NCBI GenBank assembly: GCA_036563665.1
Contig: DATCLY010000005.1
Coordinates: 1-64,000, forward strand
DNA length: 64,000 nucleotides
DNA from: FEN-1219 sp036563665
GTDB lineage: Bacteria > Pseudomonadota > Gammaproteobacteria > Steroidobacterales > Rariloculaceae
Direction of reading: 5' to 3'
The notes under the pieces are model-generated. The model had not been told where the DNA came from, ran no database searches, and was given only the letters and a program-made list of their open reading frames with translations. Made by a program: the position numbers and the translations under genes. The number at the start of each line of letters is the position of its first letter. The stretch's first letter is position 1. Positions 53,569-62,264 of the stretch are shown piece by piece.

Positions 53569-53892
53569 CTACTTCTCGAGGTACTGGAGCTTGTCCTTGA
53601 CGTCCTTCCACTCGTCCGCGTCGGGCGGCGGCTCCTTCGCCTTGGTGATGACCGGCCACTGCTTGGCGAGCTCCGCGTTGAGCGCGAGGAATTGTTCCTG
53701 CCCGGGCGGCACGGCGTCCTCGGAGACGATGGCCTCCACGGGGCATTCCGGCTCGCACAGGGTGCAGTCGATGCATTCCTCCGGGTCGATCACGAGCATG
53801 TTCGGCCCTTCGTGGAAGCAATCCACGGGGCACACCTCCACGCAGTCGGTGTACTTGCACTTGATGCAGGCTTCGGTGACGACAAAAGTCAT
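53569..53892 (-). CDS. fdxA: 7Fe-8S-type ferredoxin (FdxA)
   Basis: 107 aa. Cysteines in 'CIKCKYTDCVEVCPVDCF' (with the C-x7-C-type spacing that gives a 3Fe-4S cluster) and in 'CIDCTLCEPECP' (4Fe-4S) match the Azotobacter FdI-like family; the C-terminal tail of about 40 residues is also usual. A soluble low-potential carrier. The convergent-side REP separates it from the phospholipase gene. It could accept electrons from the korAB enzyme encoded divergently 600 bp away. Confidence 0.93.
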   Translation of the reverse strand: MTFVVTEACIKCKYTDCVEVCPVDCFHEGPNMLVIDPEECIDCTLCEPECPVEAIVSEDAVPPGQEQFLALNAELAKQWPVITKAKEPPPDADEWKDVKDKLQYLEK

Positions 53893-53985
53893 GCCGAGAT
53901 CCTCTCGGAGGTTTGCGCGGAAGGTCCGGCATTTTGCTACAAAGGCGCGCGCAGGTCCAAGCCCGCCGCGCGCCTCGCGCGCGGC

Positions 53986-54309
53986 TCAGATCTGCTCGTC
54001 GGCCACGCGCACGCAGAGGCCGTCGAGATCCTCGCGCAGCACGATCTGGCAGGACAGGCGGCTGTTCTCGCGCCGGTCCAGCACGCACTCGAGCATGCCG
54101 TCCTCCTGCGGCTCGGGCGGCGGCAGCTTGTCGAGCCACTCGGGCTCCACGTAGACGTGGCAGGTGGCGCAGGAGCAGGCGCCGCCGCACTCCGCCACGA
54201 TGCCTTCGACGCCGTTGTCCACGGCCGCCTCCATGACGGTGGTGCCGGGGGCGGCCTCCACGACCCGCTCGACGCCGTCCGGCTGGACGTAAGTGACTTT
54301 GACGGTCAC
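53986..54309 (-). CDS. [2Fe-2S] ferredoxin, adrenodoxin type
   Basis: 107 aa. Plant/adrenodoxin-type fold with cluster ligands in 'AECGGACSCATCHVYV' (C-x5-C-x2-C) and the fourth Cys in 'SRLSCQIVL'. 'DGLCVRVADEQI' is the typical C-terminus of the bacterial putidaredoxin/terpredoxin-like group that serves cytochrome P450s or dioxygenases. No P450 is in the window, so its partner is unknown. It stands upstream of fdxA on the same strand with 93 nt between. Confidence 0.92.
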   Translation of the reverse strand: MTVKVTYVQPDGVERVVEAAPGTTVMEAAVDNGVEGIVAECGGACSCATCHVYVEPEWLDKLPPPEPQEDGMLECVLDRRENSRLSCQIVLREDLDGLCVRVADEQI

Positions 54310-54383
54310 CGGCGGCGCCCCTGGACGTGGCGTTGCGAAATATGCTTATGCACTTGAATTCCCTGGCACTTGATGCGGCCGGC

Positions 54384-54389
54384 TATAAT
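54384..54389 (+). promoter_or_regulatory. Sigma-70-like -10 element upstream of korAB
   Basis: A perfect TATAAT in otherwise GC-rich sequence, about 105 nt before the korA start. The -35 position is poor (CCCTGG or CCTGGC at 16-17 bp), so activation by a regulator may be needed. Confidence 0.4.
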
Positions 54390-54493
54390 ACCCGCTCGCT
54401 CGCTCCTGGAACCGACCGCATTCGCCCGAACGACGGCGCCCACTCGCATCCGCTCGCGCCGCGAGCGGCCCGCGGCACAACCCGAACTGACGT

Positions 54494-56425
54494 ATGAGCC
54501 CAGTGAACAAGGAATCGGAATCCGTAGTGGTTCGTTTCGCCGGCGACTCGGGCGACGGCGTTCAGCTCATGGGTACCCAGTTCGTGGCGGCCACGGCGCT
54601 CGAGGGCAACGACTTCGCCACGTTCCCGGACTACCCGGCCGAGATCCGGGCGCCGGCGGGCACCACGTTCGGCGTCTCCGCCTATCAGATCCATCTGGGC
54701 GCCCGTCCCATCACGACGGCCGGCGACGCGCCCCAGGTGCTCGTGGCGTTCAATCCGGCGGCGCTCAAGGTCAACCTGCCGCTGCTCGCTCCGGGGGCTT
54801 TGATCATTCTGAACACCGACTCGTTCACGAGCCGCGGCCTCCAGAAGGCCGGCTACGCGGAGGACCCGCGGCAGTCCGGCGCCCTCGACGGCTACCAGCT
54901 CGTGGAGGTGGACATCACCAAGCTCACGCTCGATGCGGTGAAGCCGTTCGGCCTGAGCAAGAGCGATGCCGGCCGCTGCAAGAACTTCTGGGCGCTCGGG
55001 CTCGTACAATGGATGTTCGGGCGCGACATCGCCCCGATCGAGGCCTGGATCGAGAAACGCTTCGCGAAGAACGACGCGGTTCGCGAGTCGAACCTCGCGG
55101 CGCTGCGCGCGGGCCACGCCTACGGCGAGACGGCCGAGCTCGGAGCCGCGATCCCGCAGCTGCGGCCGGCCAAAGCCGAGTTCCCGCCGGGCGAGTACCG
55201 CGGCGTTCGCGGGGGCGAGGCGCTTGCCCTCGGCCTCGCGGCTGCCGCCGAGCTGGCCGACCGGCCGCTGATCTTCTGCTCCTATCCGATCACGCCCGCC
55301 TCGCCGCTGCTGCATCAGCTTGCCCGCTACGGCCACTTGGGCGTGGGCGTGTTCCAGGCCGAGGACGAGATCGCCGCGGTATGCGCCGCCATCGGGGCAT
55401 CCTACGGGGGCGCCATCGGCGTCACCTCGAGCTCGGGCCCCGGGGTCGCGCTCAAGACGGAGGCGATCGGCCTCGCCATCAACGCGGAGCTGCCGCTCAT
55501 CATCGTGGACTCGCAGCGCGGCGGCCCCTCTACCGGCTTGCCCACGAAGACCGAGCAGTCCGACCTGTATCTCGCCGTGTACGGCCGCAACGCCGACGCG
55601 CCCATCCCCGTGCTCGCGGCCCGCTCGCCGAGCGACTGCTTCGACGTGGCCATAGAGGCGGTCCGCATCGCGCTGCGGCACATGACGCCGGTGATGCTGC
55701 TGTCGGACGGCTATCTCGCGAACGCGGCGGAGCCGTGGCGCATCCCCAATCTCGACGAGTACCCGAAGATCCAGACCAACGCGCCGCGGCCGCGCGCCGC
55801 GGATCAGGAAGTCGGCACCGTGGTCTTCGATCGGGACCCCGAGTCGCTCGGCCGGCCGTGGGTGAGCCCCGGCACGCCGTCGCTCATGCACCGCATCGGC
55901 GGTCTCGAGAAGGACATCCGCACGGGCAACATCTCCTACGATCCCGCCAACCATCAGGCGATGACGCGGCTGCGCGCCGACAAGGTGGCGGCGGTCGCGA
56001 AGTTCATCCCCGAGCAGGGCGTCGAGATCGGCCCGTCGCGCGGCGCCCTCGCCGTCGTCGGCTGGGGCTCTACCTACGGCGCGATCTATCAGGCCGTGCG
56101 CGCCGTGCGCGATCCGCGCGTGGCGCACATTCACATCCGTTATCTGTCGCCGTTCCCCGCGAATCTCGGCGAGCTGCTGCGCGGCTTCGACCGCATCCTG
56201 GTGCCCGAGATGAACATGGGGCAGCTCGCGACGCTGCTCCGGGACAAGCTCGGCGTCGAGACCGTGCAGATCAACAAGGTGACGGGGCAGCCGTTCCTCG
56301 TCTCGGAGCTCGTGGAAGAGATCCGCCGGCAGCTCGCGCTCGCCGTGCTGGGCGACGCGGCGGTGGGCCGGCGGGCGAGGGCGGGCGGCCCGGCTTCCGG
56401 CGCCCGCCGAGGAGAGACCGCATGA
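54494..56425 (+). CDS. korA: 2-oxoacid (2-oxoglutarate):ferredoxin oxidoreductase, alpha subunit
   Basis: 643 aa; fused gamma-alpha arrangement. Gamma part: 'VRFAGDSGDGVQLMGTQFVAAT' to 'DAPQVLVAFNPAALK'. Alpha part: 'LIFCSYPITPASPLLHQLARYG', 'VFQAEDEIAAVCAAIGASYGGAIGVTSSSGPGVALKTEAIGLAI' and 'RGGPSTGLPTKTEQSDL'. Together with the beta subunit it oxidises a 2-oxoacid, probably 2-oxoglutarate, to acyl-CoA with reduction of ferredoxin, serving in the citric acid cycle. Its stop overlaps the beta start (ATGA), so the subunits are translationally coupled. Two ferredoxin genes lie divergent to it. Confidence 0.93.
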   Translation: MSPVNKESESVVVRFAGDSGDGVQLMGTQFVAATALEGNDFATFPDYPAEIRAPAGTTFGVSAYQIHLGARPITTAGDAPQVLVAFNPAALKVNLPLLAPGALIILNTDSFTSRGLQKAGYAEDPRQSGALDGYQLVEVDITKLTLDAVKPFGLSKSDAGRCKNFWALGLVQWMFGRDIAPIEAWIEKRFAKNDAVRESNLAALRAGHAYGETAELGAAIPQLRPAKAEFPPGEYRGVRGGEALALGLAAAAELADRPLIFCSYPITPASPLLHQLARYGHLGVGVFQAEDEIAAVCAAIGASYGGAIGVTSSSGPGVALKTEAIGLAINAELPLIIVDSQRGGPSTGLPTKTEQSDLYLAVYGRNADAPIPVLAARSPSDCFDVAIEAVRIALRHMTPVMLLSDGYLANAAEPWRIPNLDEYPKIQTNAPRPRAADQEVGTVVFDRDPESLGRPWVSPGTPSLMHRIGGLEKDIRTGNISYDPANHQAMTRLRADKVAAVAKFIPEQGVEIGPSRGALAVVGWGSTYGAIYQAVRAVRDPRVAHIHIRYLSPFPANLGELLRGFDRILVPEMNMGQLATLLRDKLGVETVQINKVTGQPFLVSELVEEIRRQLALAVLGDAAVGRRARAGGPASGARRGETA

Positions 56426-57417
56426 GCGCCGTGCTCACGCAGAAGGACTTCACCTCGTCGCAGGAGGTGCGCTGGTGCCCCGGCTGCGGCGACTACGCCA
56501 TCCTCAAGACCGTCACGCGCGTGCTGGCGGACGTGCAGGCCGATCCCGCGAAGACCGTGTTCATCTCGGGGATCGGCTGCTCGTCGCGCTTCCCGTACTA
56601 CGTGGAGACCTACGGCTTCCACACGATCCACGGCCGCGCGCCGGCCATCGCGACGGGGCTCAAGCTCGCAAACCCAGACCTCGACGTGTGGGTGGTGACC
56701 GGCGACGGCGACGGGTTGTCGATCGGCGGCAATCACCTGCTGCACGCGCTGCGGCGTAACGTGGGGATCAAGATCCTGCTGTTCAACAACGAGATCTACG
56801 GGCTCACGAAGGGCCAGTATTCGCCCACGTCGCGGCTCGGCACCAAGAGCCCGTCGAGCCCCGCGGGCTCGTTCGATCCGCCCGTGTCGCCGGGCGCGTT
56901 CGCGCTCGGGGCCGGTGCGCGGTTCATCGCCCGCGGCATCGACGTGGACAAGGACGGCCTGGGCGCCGCGCTCACGGCGGCGCACGCGTTCGAGGGCGCC
57001 GCGTTCGTCGAGATATTCCAGAACTGCATCGTGTACAACGAGGACGTGTTCCGGGATTTCACGGCGAAGGAGAACGCCGCGAACGCGCAGCTCCACGTGC
57101 GCCACGGCGAGCCGCTCGTGTTCGGCGAGAACAAGGAGCGCGGGGTCGCGTTCAACCCGAAGACCATGGCGCTCGAGGTGATCGACGCCCATGCGCGGCC
57201 GAACGACGTGCTCGTGCACGACGAGACGAACCGCACGCTCGCGCAGCTCCTGCTGGCGATGTCACCGCCCGACTTCCCGATGGCGCTCGGCGTGATCCTG
57301 CGGCAGCCCGGCAAGAGCTTCGAGCGGGCCTACTACGAGAATCACCCGACGCGCCTCGCGCGCACGGGCCGCGTCGCCGACGTGATCCGCGCGACCAGCA
57401 CCTGGCGCGTCGACTGA
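56422..57417 (+). CDS. korB: 2-oxoacid (2-oxoglutarate):ferredoxin oxidoreductase, beta subunit
   Basis: 331 aa from the overlapping ATG at 56422. Cluster-binding 'RWCPGCGDYAIL' near the N-terminus and 'GIGCSS', the thiamine diphosphate motif 'VVTGDGDGLSIGGNHLLHALRRN' with 'LLFNNEIYGLTKGQYSPTS', and the coenzyme-A side residues further on. Only about 330 aa, as normal for this split form; a separate delta (ferredoxin-like) subunit is absent, so an external ferredoxin such as FdxA nearby must take the electrons. Confidence 0.93.
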   Translation: MSAVLTQKDFTSSQEVRWCPGCGDYAILKTVTRVLADVQADPAKTVFISGIGCSSRFPYYVETYGFHTIHGRAPAIATGLKLANPDLDVWVVTGDGDGLSIGGNHLLHALRRNVGIKILLFNNEIYGLTKGQYSPTSRLGTKSPSSPAGSFDPPVSPGAFALGAGARFIARGIDVDKDGLGAALTAAHAFEGAAFVEIFQNCIVYNEDVFRDFTAKENAANAQLHVRHGEPLVFGENKERGVAFNPKTMALEVIDAHARPNDVLVHDETNRTLAQLLLAMSPPDFPMALGVILRQPGKSFERAYYENHPTRLARTGRVADVIRATSTWRVD

Positions 57418-57537
57418 CCTCGCAATCCCCCGCGCCGCACATACCCTGCCCGAACGCCGAAGCACGCGATGTTCAGCGTCGGCGCAGGCGGCGCGGCTCG
57501 CATGTGCCCCTTCCAGCACCGCCGTGAGCGGCTGCGG

Positions 57538-58791
57538 TCAGCGCAGGGTGGCGGCGACGCCCTCGACCTCGCGCCAGACGCGCAGCAGATTGCCGCCCCA
57601 GATCTTGCGGATGTCCTCGTCCGAGTAGCCGCGGCGCCTGAGCTCGGCCGTGACGTTCCACGTCTCCGCGGCGTCCGCCCAGCCGACGATGCCGCCGCCG
57701 CCGCCGAAGTCCGACGACAGCCCGACGTGGTCGATGCCGATGAGCCGCACGGCGTAGTCCACGTGATCGACGAGGTCCTCGACTGACGCCGGCGGCCACT
57801 GCGTGTTGATGTCGCGGATGCCGCGCAGATACGCGTTGCGCTGCGCCTCGGGCAGCGCGTCGACGTCCACGGGCGTGGCGAGCCCGAGCTCGGCCGCGAG
57901 CGCGTCCACGGCGGCGCGCTGCTCGGGCGGCTGCACTTTCACGTACGGCTCGAAGGCGACGATCTGCACGACCCCGCCGTTGTCGCGCAGCGCGAGCAGC
58001 GTCTCGTCGTCGAGGTTGCGTGGGTGGTCCGCCACGCTGCGCACGGCGGAGTGCGAGGCGATGACGGGCGCGCGCGACAGCCGGATCGCGTCGAGCGCCG
58101 TGCGCTTCGACGCGTGCGAGACGTCCACCATGATGCCGAGCCGGTTCAAGCGCTCGACGACCGCGGCACCGAGCGGCGTGAGGCCGCCGCCGGAGCCGGG
58201 CGCGTCGCCGAGCGCCTCGCGCGGCTGCGCGGAGAAGCCCAGGTCGTTGTGGCCGTTGTGCACCAGCCCGAAATAGCGCGCGCCGAGCTCGTAGTAGCGG
58301 TCGAGGAGCGCGAGGTCCTTGCCGATCACGAAGCCGTTCTCGATGCCGATGGCCGCGACGAGCTTCCGCTGGCGGGCGATGCGCTCCACGGCGTCGGGCG
58401 AGGTGGCGATCTCGATCCAGTCGGGATATTGCTCCGCCATGCGCCGAATGGCGGCGAACTTGGTGAGCGCGTCGTCCCGGGCCTTGGCGTAGCTCGCCTC
58501 CGTGCGCGCTTCCTGGCCCACGTACACGACGAAGAACGCGACGTCGAGCCCGCCGGCGCGCATCTTCTCGAGGTTCACCTGCAGATCGGCATCGAGCGGA
58601 TCGACGGCCTCCGTGGCGTAATCGAACGGGATGTCCACGTGCGTGTCGATGGTGAGCACGCCGTCGTCGAGGGTGCCCGGGAACGACGGCGCGCGCCCGG
58701 GCTCGCTCGCGCCGCCGCCGCAGCCGGCGGCGAGCAGGCCCGCGAGGAGGAGGGCCGCGGCTGCGGCCCGCGCCGGGAAAGAGGCGCTCAT
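57538..58791 (-). CDS. Membrane dipeptidase family (M19) lipoprotein
   Basis: 417 aa. Lipoprotein signal with lipobox 'LLAAGC' and a glycine stretch. Metal ligands of the renal-dipeptidase family are in place: 'TIDTHVDIP' (HxD), Glu in 'AAIGIENGF', His in 'LVHNGHND', His in 'DVSHASKRT', and Asp in 'LSSDFGGGG'. Hydrolyses dipeptides, including D-amino-acid-containing or beta-lactam-like ones, at the cell envelope. Convergent with korAB; no operon partners. Confidence 0.92.
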   Translation of the reverse strand: MSASFPARAAAAALLLAGLLAAGCGGGASEPGRAPSFPGTLDDGVLTIDTHVDIPFDYATEAVDPLDADLQVNLEKMRAGGLDVAFFVVYVGQEARTEASYAKARDDALTKFAAIRRMAEQYPDWIEIATSPDAVERIARQRKLVAAIGIENGFVIGKDLALLDRYYELGARYFGLVHNGHNDLGFSAQPREALGDAPGSGGGLTPLGAAVVERLNRLGIMVDVSHASKRTALDAIRLSRAPVIASHSAVRSVADHPRNLDDETLLALRDNGGVVQIVAFEPYVKVQPPEQRAAVDALAAELGLATPVDVDALPEAQRNAYLRGIRDINTQWPPASVEDLVDHVDYAVRLIGIDHVGLSSDFGGGGGIVGWADAAETWNVTAELRRRGYSDEDIRKIWGGNLLRVWREVEGVAATLR

Positions 58792-58966
58792 GCGCGCTGC
58801 TCCGCCCGGAGGTGCATGGCGATGGCTGTCGGCGGCACGAGCCGGCGGTCGAGGCCCGGCCCCGCCCCGATGCGATCTTTAGCGAGACTGATCATGCCTG
58901 CCCCCTGAAAGCCGCGGCCGGCGCTAATGGTGCCAGAATTCCCGACGCGCCAGGCAGAGCGGAGGC

Positions 58967-59110
58967 TTACCCGAGCTTCCCTCCGAGCCACACGAGCGCC
59001 GCCGCCAGCCCGATTCCGATCAGCCCGGCCACCGGATGGTCGTTGCTGATCTGGTAGATGCCATAGAGCGCGATCAGGGCTGAGAAGCCGTAGCGGGTCA
59101 GTGGCGACAT
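58967..59110 (-). CDS. Very small membrane protein of unknown function
   Basis: 47 aa from the ATG at 59110 (MSPLTRYGFSALIALYGIYQ). Two short hydrophobic helices split by 'SNDHPVAG', glycine-rich second helix, C-terminus 'LGGKLG'. Hydrophobicity and a clean start argue for a real gene, but no family is recognised and no strong ribosome-binding site is seen. It stands alone between the dipeptidase and the FKBP gene. Confidence 0.45.
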   Translation of the reverse strand: MSPLTRYGFSALIALYGIYQISNDHPVAGLIGIGLAAALVWLGGKLG

Positions 59111-59470
59111 GGGGCAGCGTACCTCGTCATCGGCCGGCATTGTCCCACGCACGGAAGAAAATGGCGACTCCGAGGCGTGCCCCATCGAGGGGCACGAGGA
59201 GAACCGACAGGTGCGGCCCGCGCTGCAGACGGGCGGGTGCGTTTCTGTCGCCGTTCCGCGCCAGATTGGCCCCGCGGCGACTTTCCTGTTAGGCTGACGG
59301 CCATCAAGCTCCCGTTCCGTGTTTCGCGCGCGCGGGACGAGAGGGGGACCGCTCAACGTTCATCTTTGTCCAGCGCGAATAGACCGCGCAGGAAGCGCGG
59401 GGCGCCGCGTCCGTCCTTTTTTTATTCAGCGGCGCCGACTTGGCTCATCGATGACAGCGAGGACGCTGCT
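59111..59470. other. Intergenic region upstream of the FKBP gene
   Basis: No coding sequence I can support. A short stem CCGCGC/GCGCGG (59384-59400) is followed 17 nt later by a T-run (59418-59424), too far apart for an ordinary terminator. The T/A-rich stretch at 59418-59428 may be part of the FKBP promoter. Confidence 0.35.
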
Positions 59471-59965
59471 ATGTCCAGTATCTCAGGGAAACCATTCGTT
59501 GTAGCCGCACTGTTCGCGGCGTCTTTAGTCGCTCAGGCGCAGGAGGGTAAGCAGGTGGTCGAGCAAGGCAAGACGGTCGATTTCGAGTACACCTTATCGC
59601 TCGATGACGGTTCTGTCGTGCAGACCAACCAGGGTGCCGAGCCCCTTTCGTACGTGCACGGCGAGGGCCAGATCCTGCCCGCGCTCGAGAGCGCCATGGA
59701 AGGCATGCGCGTCAACGAGAAGAAGACCGTGAAGCTCTCGCCCGCCGAGGGCTACGGCGAGGTGAACCCCGAGGCGTTCCAGGAAGTGCCGATCGACAAG
59801 CTCCCCGAGGAGGCTCGCCACGTGGGTGCGCAGCTCGGCGTGCAGGGCTTCGATGGGCCGATCCGCGTGGCAGAGGTGAGGGACGACGTGGCGGTGCTCG
59901 ATTTCAATCATCCGCTCGCGGGCAAGTCGCTCACGTTCGACGTGCGTATCGTAGGCATTCGATGA
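59471..59965 (+). CDS. Periplasmic FKBP-type peptidyl-prolyl isomerase (SlyD-like)
   Basis: 164 aa from the ATG at 59471. Signal peptide 'KPFVVAALFAASLVAQAQ'. The FKBP domain is split by an insert-in-flap domain as in SlyD: 'VDFEYTLSLDDGSVVQTNQGAEPLSYVHGEGQILPALESAMEGMRV', then the insert with 'SPAEGYGEVNPEAFQEVPIDKLP', closing with 'VAVLDFNHPLAGKSLTFDVRI'. Cytoplasmic SlyD has no signal; this one would act as a folding helper in the periplasm. Overlaps the next gene by 4 nt (ATGA). Confidence 0.9.
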   Translation: MSSISGKPFVVAALFAASLVAQAQEGKQVVEQGKTVDFEYTLSLDDGSVVQTNQGAEPLSYVHGEGQILPALESAMEGMRVNEKKTVKLSPAEGYGEVNPEAFQEVPIDKLPEEARHVGAQLGVQGFDGPIRVAEVRDDVAVLDFNHPLAGKSLTFDVRIVGIR

Positions 59966-60270
59966 CGTTTCGCCCCCAGAACGACGAGCCTTACCGGCTG
60001 TTGTCGATCGACAGCGCGGAGGCTCCGGAGGGCGGCGACGGCGACGACTGGTACTCCTATCGCATCGCGCAGGGATCGAACGTCATCACGGGCTATCGGC
60101 AGGGCACGCTCGCCGCAATCCAGGCGAGCGTCGAGGAGATCGTTGCCGGGCTCAACGAGCGTCGCCAGCCGAAGCGCGGGCGCGTGCAGCTACGGCGCAC
60201 GCGGCCGCCCGCCAGAGCGGAGACGGCCGCCGTCACCGCCGGGGACGCGTCGGCGAAAGACGAGGAATAA
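59962..60270 (+). CDS. Small cytosolic protein of unknown function
   Basis: 102 aa; ATG overlaps the FKBP stop, so coupled translation is expected. First 70 residues look structured ('DDWYSYRIAQGSNVITGYRQGTLAAIQASVEEIVAGLNER'), the rest is a basic then acidic disordered tail. The N-terminal part resembles short proteins annotated as hypothetical in gammaproteobacteria. No function assigned. Confidence 0.65.
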   Translation: MTFRPQNDEPYRLLSIDSAEAPEGGDGDDWYSYRIAQGSNVITGYRQGTLAAIQASVEEIVAGLNERRQPKRGRVQLRRTRPPARAETAAVTAGDASAKDEE

Positions 60271-60333
60271 CGGCGTCGTCCCGGCCGCTGCGGCGGCCGG
60301 GACGGCGGCGTGCCTTGGTGCCCGACCGGGCGG

Positions 60334-60409
60334 TGGTGCCCCGACCAGGATTCGAACCTGGGACCTTCCGCTTAGGAGGCGGACGCTCTATCCCCTGAGC
60401 TACCGGGGC
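60334..60409 (-). tRNA. tRNA-Arg (anticodon CCU)
   Basis: 76 nt with encoded CCA. Acceptor stem GCCCCGG/TCGGGGC, anticodon stem TCCGC/GCGGA around loop CTCCTAA (anticodon CCT), T-arm CCAGG-TTCGAAT-CCTGG. Reads codon AGG. All arms pair well, so it is intact. Confidence 0.95.
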
Positions 60410-60545
60410 GCCCGAGCATCCGCATCTTACACGCTCCTTCCGCGCGCCGCTCGTGAGCGGCGAAAGGCTCCGGCTGCCGATCGGCGCATGCAGTAGACTG
60501 GTCTCCTCGAACGTCGCGCGGCCGAGACCGCAGGGAGAGCGAGCC

Positions 60546-61487
60546 ATGAGCCCAGCGAGCGCAGACGACCCTCTGACTGGCGACCCCGGGGCTTGCCGTT
60601 TCATCGACGTCGTCCTGATTCCCCGCCTGCGGGATCTCGGCGGCTTCAACGTGCGCCGCGCGTTGCCGTCCTCGCGGCGGCAGATGGTCGGTCCCTTCAT
60701 CTTCTGGGACCAGATGGGATTCGCGGAGCTCGCACCCGGCACCGGCATGGACGTGCGGCCGCATCCGCACATCGGCCTGGCCACGCTCACCTATCTCTTC
60801 GAGGGCGAGGTGCTGCACCGCGACTCGCTGGGCAACGAGATCGCCATTCGCCCCGGCGAGCTCAACTGGATGACGGCCGGGCGCGGCATCGTGCACAGCG
60901 AGCGCACGCCGCAGTCGCTCCGCGCCACGGGCTCGCGGCTCTTCGGCATCCAGAGCTGGGTGGCGCTCTCGAAGCGCGACGAGGAGGGCCCGCCGAGCTT
61001 CGTGCACGTGGGCGCCGACGAGCTACCGGTGCTCGACGGCGAGGGCAAGGAGGTGCGCGTGATCGCGGGCACCGTGCTCGGACGCACGTCGCCGGTGGCG
61101 GTGTCGAGCCCGCTGTTCTACGCGGACGTGCGGCTCGACGCGGGCGCCGCGCTGCCGCTCGACCCGGACTACGAGGAGCGCGCGCTGTACACGATCACGG
61201 GCCTCGTCGACATCGCCGCCGAGGTGTTCGAGCCGACGCAGCTTCTCGTCTTCAGGCCCGGCGATCGCATCACGGTTCGGGCGCGCGAGGACGCGCGCTT
61301 CCTGATCTTCGGCGGCGAGCCGATGGACGGCCCGCGGCACATCTGGTGGAACTTCGTCGCGTCGAGCCGCGACCTCATCGAGCGCGCGAAGGCAGATTGG
61401 GCGGCCGGGCGGTTCGACCCCGTGCCGAACGAGACGGAGTTCATTCCGTTGCCGGAAGAGCCGCCGCGGCCGGTCAATTATCCTTGA
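60546..61487 (+). CDS. Pirin family protein
   Basis: 313 aa from the ATG at 60546. Bicupin with the iron-binding residues of the N-terminal domain: 'VRPHPHIGLATLTYLFEGEVLHRDSLG' and 'GRGIVHSERTPQ'; the second domain begins near 'FYADVRLDAGAALPLDPDYEERALY'. Bacterial pirins act as quercetinase-like dioxygenases or bind metabolic enzymes; which applies here is unknown. Divergent from the tRNA gene and convergent with the metzincin, with a REP pair between. Confidence 0.92.
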   Translation: MSPASADDPLTGDPGACRFIDVVLIPRLRDLGGFNVRRALPSSRRQMVGPFIFWDQMGFAELAPGTGMDVRPHPHIGLATLTYLFEGEVLHRDSLGNEIAIRPGELNWMTAGRGIVHSERTPQSLRATGSRLFGIQSWVALSKRDEEGPPSFVHVGADELPVLDGEGKEVRVIAGTVLGRTSPVAVSSPLFYADVRLDAGAALPLDPDYEERALYTITGLVDIAAEVFEPTQLLVFRPGDRITVRAREDARFLIFGGEPMDGPRHIWWNFVASSRDLIERAKADWAAGRFDPVPNETEFIPLPEEPPRPVNYP

Positions 61488-61503
61488 GGCGCTGAGATAA
61501 GGA

Positions 61504-61570
61504 GATCGCGGCTGGAAAGCCGCTCCCACAGGCTTCGTTCTCCGGTGGGAGCGGCTTTCCAGCCGCGATC
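61504..61570. repeat. REP-like repeat pair 5 between convergent genes
   Basis: An inverted unit (61504-61529) and a forward unit (61545-61570), perfect reverse complements over 26 bp, with a 15-nt centre. Located between the pirin stop and the metzincin stop, the same arrangement as pair 4. Confidence 0.92.
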
Positions 61571-61581
61571 TCTTCGTTCGG

Positions 61582-62181
61582 CTACGGATACAGGGCGCGC
61601 AGCTGTGCGAGGTCGCCCGGCGAGAGCGCCGACGTGTCCGCGATGTCGGCGCGCGTCTCGAGCCGCTCGCGGTACCGGCCGAAGAACCGCGGCACGTCCC
61701 CGCCGAAGCCGAAGAAATACATGATGTCGGCGTAGTCGTCCGTGTGCCGCAGCCCGAGCGCGTGGCCGATCTCGTGCACGCAGGTGAGATACACGACCGT
61801 GTCGCGCAGCAACGCATCCTCGCGCACGAGCGCGGCGATGTCGGGTCCGAGCGACTCCACGTCGGGCCGAATGAACACCGCGGCGCCCTGCCGTCCGCCC
61901 ACGAGCAGCGGGCGCATCTCGCCGTACAGGGCGTCGTGGCTGGGCACCCAGTACACGCGCAGCAACGCTTCCTCCTCCGAGGCGGCCTCGGCGAGCTTCA
62001 GCTTGCCGTTCGCGGCGCGCTCCCAGGCCCGCAGCGCCCATTCGGCGAGCTCACGGTCTGCTGGCCGAAAGCCGGAGCCCGGCGCGCCGTCGGCGATGAA
62101 GTACGTGACCTCGCGGCCGAGCGGCACGAGTTGTTGCGCGTGGACGATGGCGGCGGCCGCCGTGAGCGCGAGCGCAACCAC
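61582..62181 (-). CDS. Small exported metzincin (matrixin-like) metalloprotease
   Basis: 199 aa from a GTG at 62181; the exact start is uncertain because the hydrophobic signal ('LALTAAAAIVHAQQ') begins right there and a few basic residues upstream are in frame without an ATG. Zinc-binding consensus 'CVHEIGHALGLRHTDDYADIMYFFG' contains HExxHxxGxxH and the Met-turn. Matrixins are extracellular endopeptidases. The domain follows directly on the signal with no propeptide seen. No neighbours with related function. Confidence 0.8.
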   Translation of the reverse strand: MVALALTAAAAIVHAQQLVPLGREVTYFIADGAPGSGFRPADRELAEWALRAWERAANGKLKLAEAASEEEALLRVYWVPSHDALYGEMRPLLVGGRQGAAVFIRPDVESLGPDIAALVREDALLRDTVVYLTCVHEIGHALGLRHTDDYADIMYFFGFGGDVPRFFGRYRERLETRADIADTSALSPGDLAQLRALYP

Positions 62182-62264
62182 CGCGCCGCGGGCGCGGCGG
62201 ACGGACGCGCCATGCGCACCCGCTTCGCGTGCGGCCGTGATGGCCAGCTCTCCCGTCCCCGCGA

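Noticed and set aside
54494..57417. Reductive citric acid cycle carbon fixation
   Set aside because: KorAB alone is common in oxidative metabolism; no ATP-citrate lyase or other key gene is in the window.
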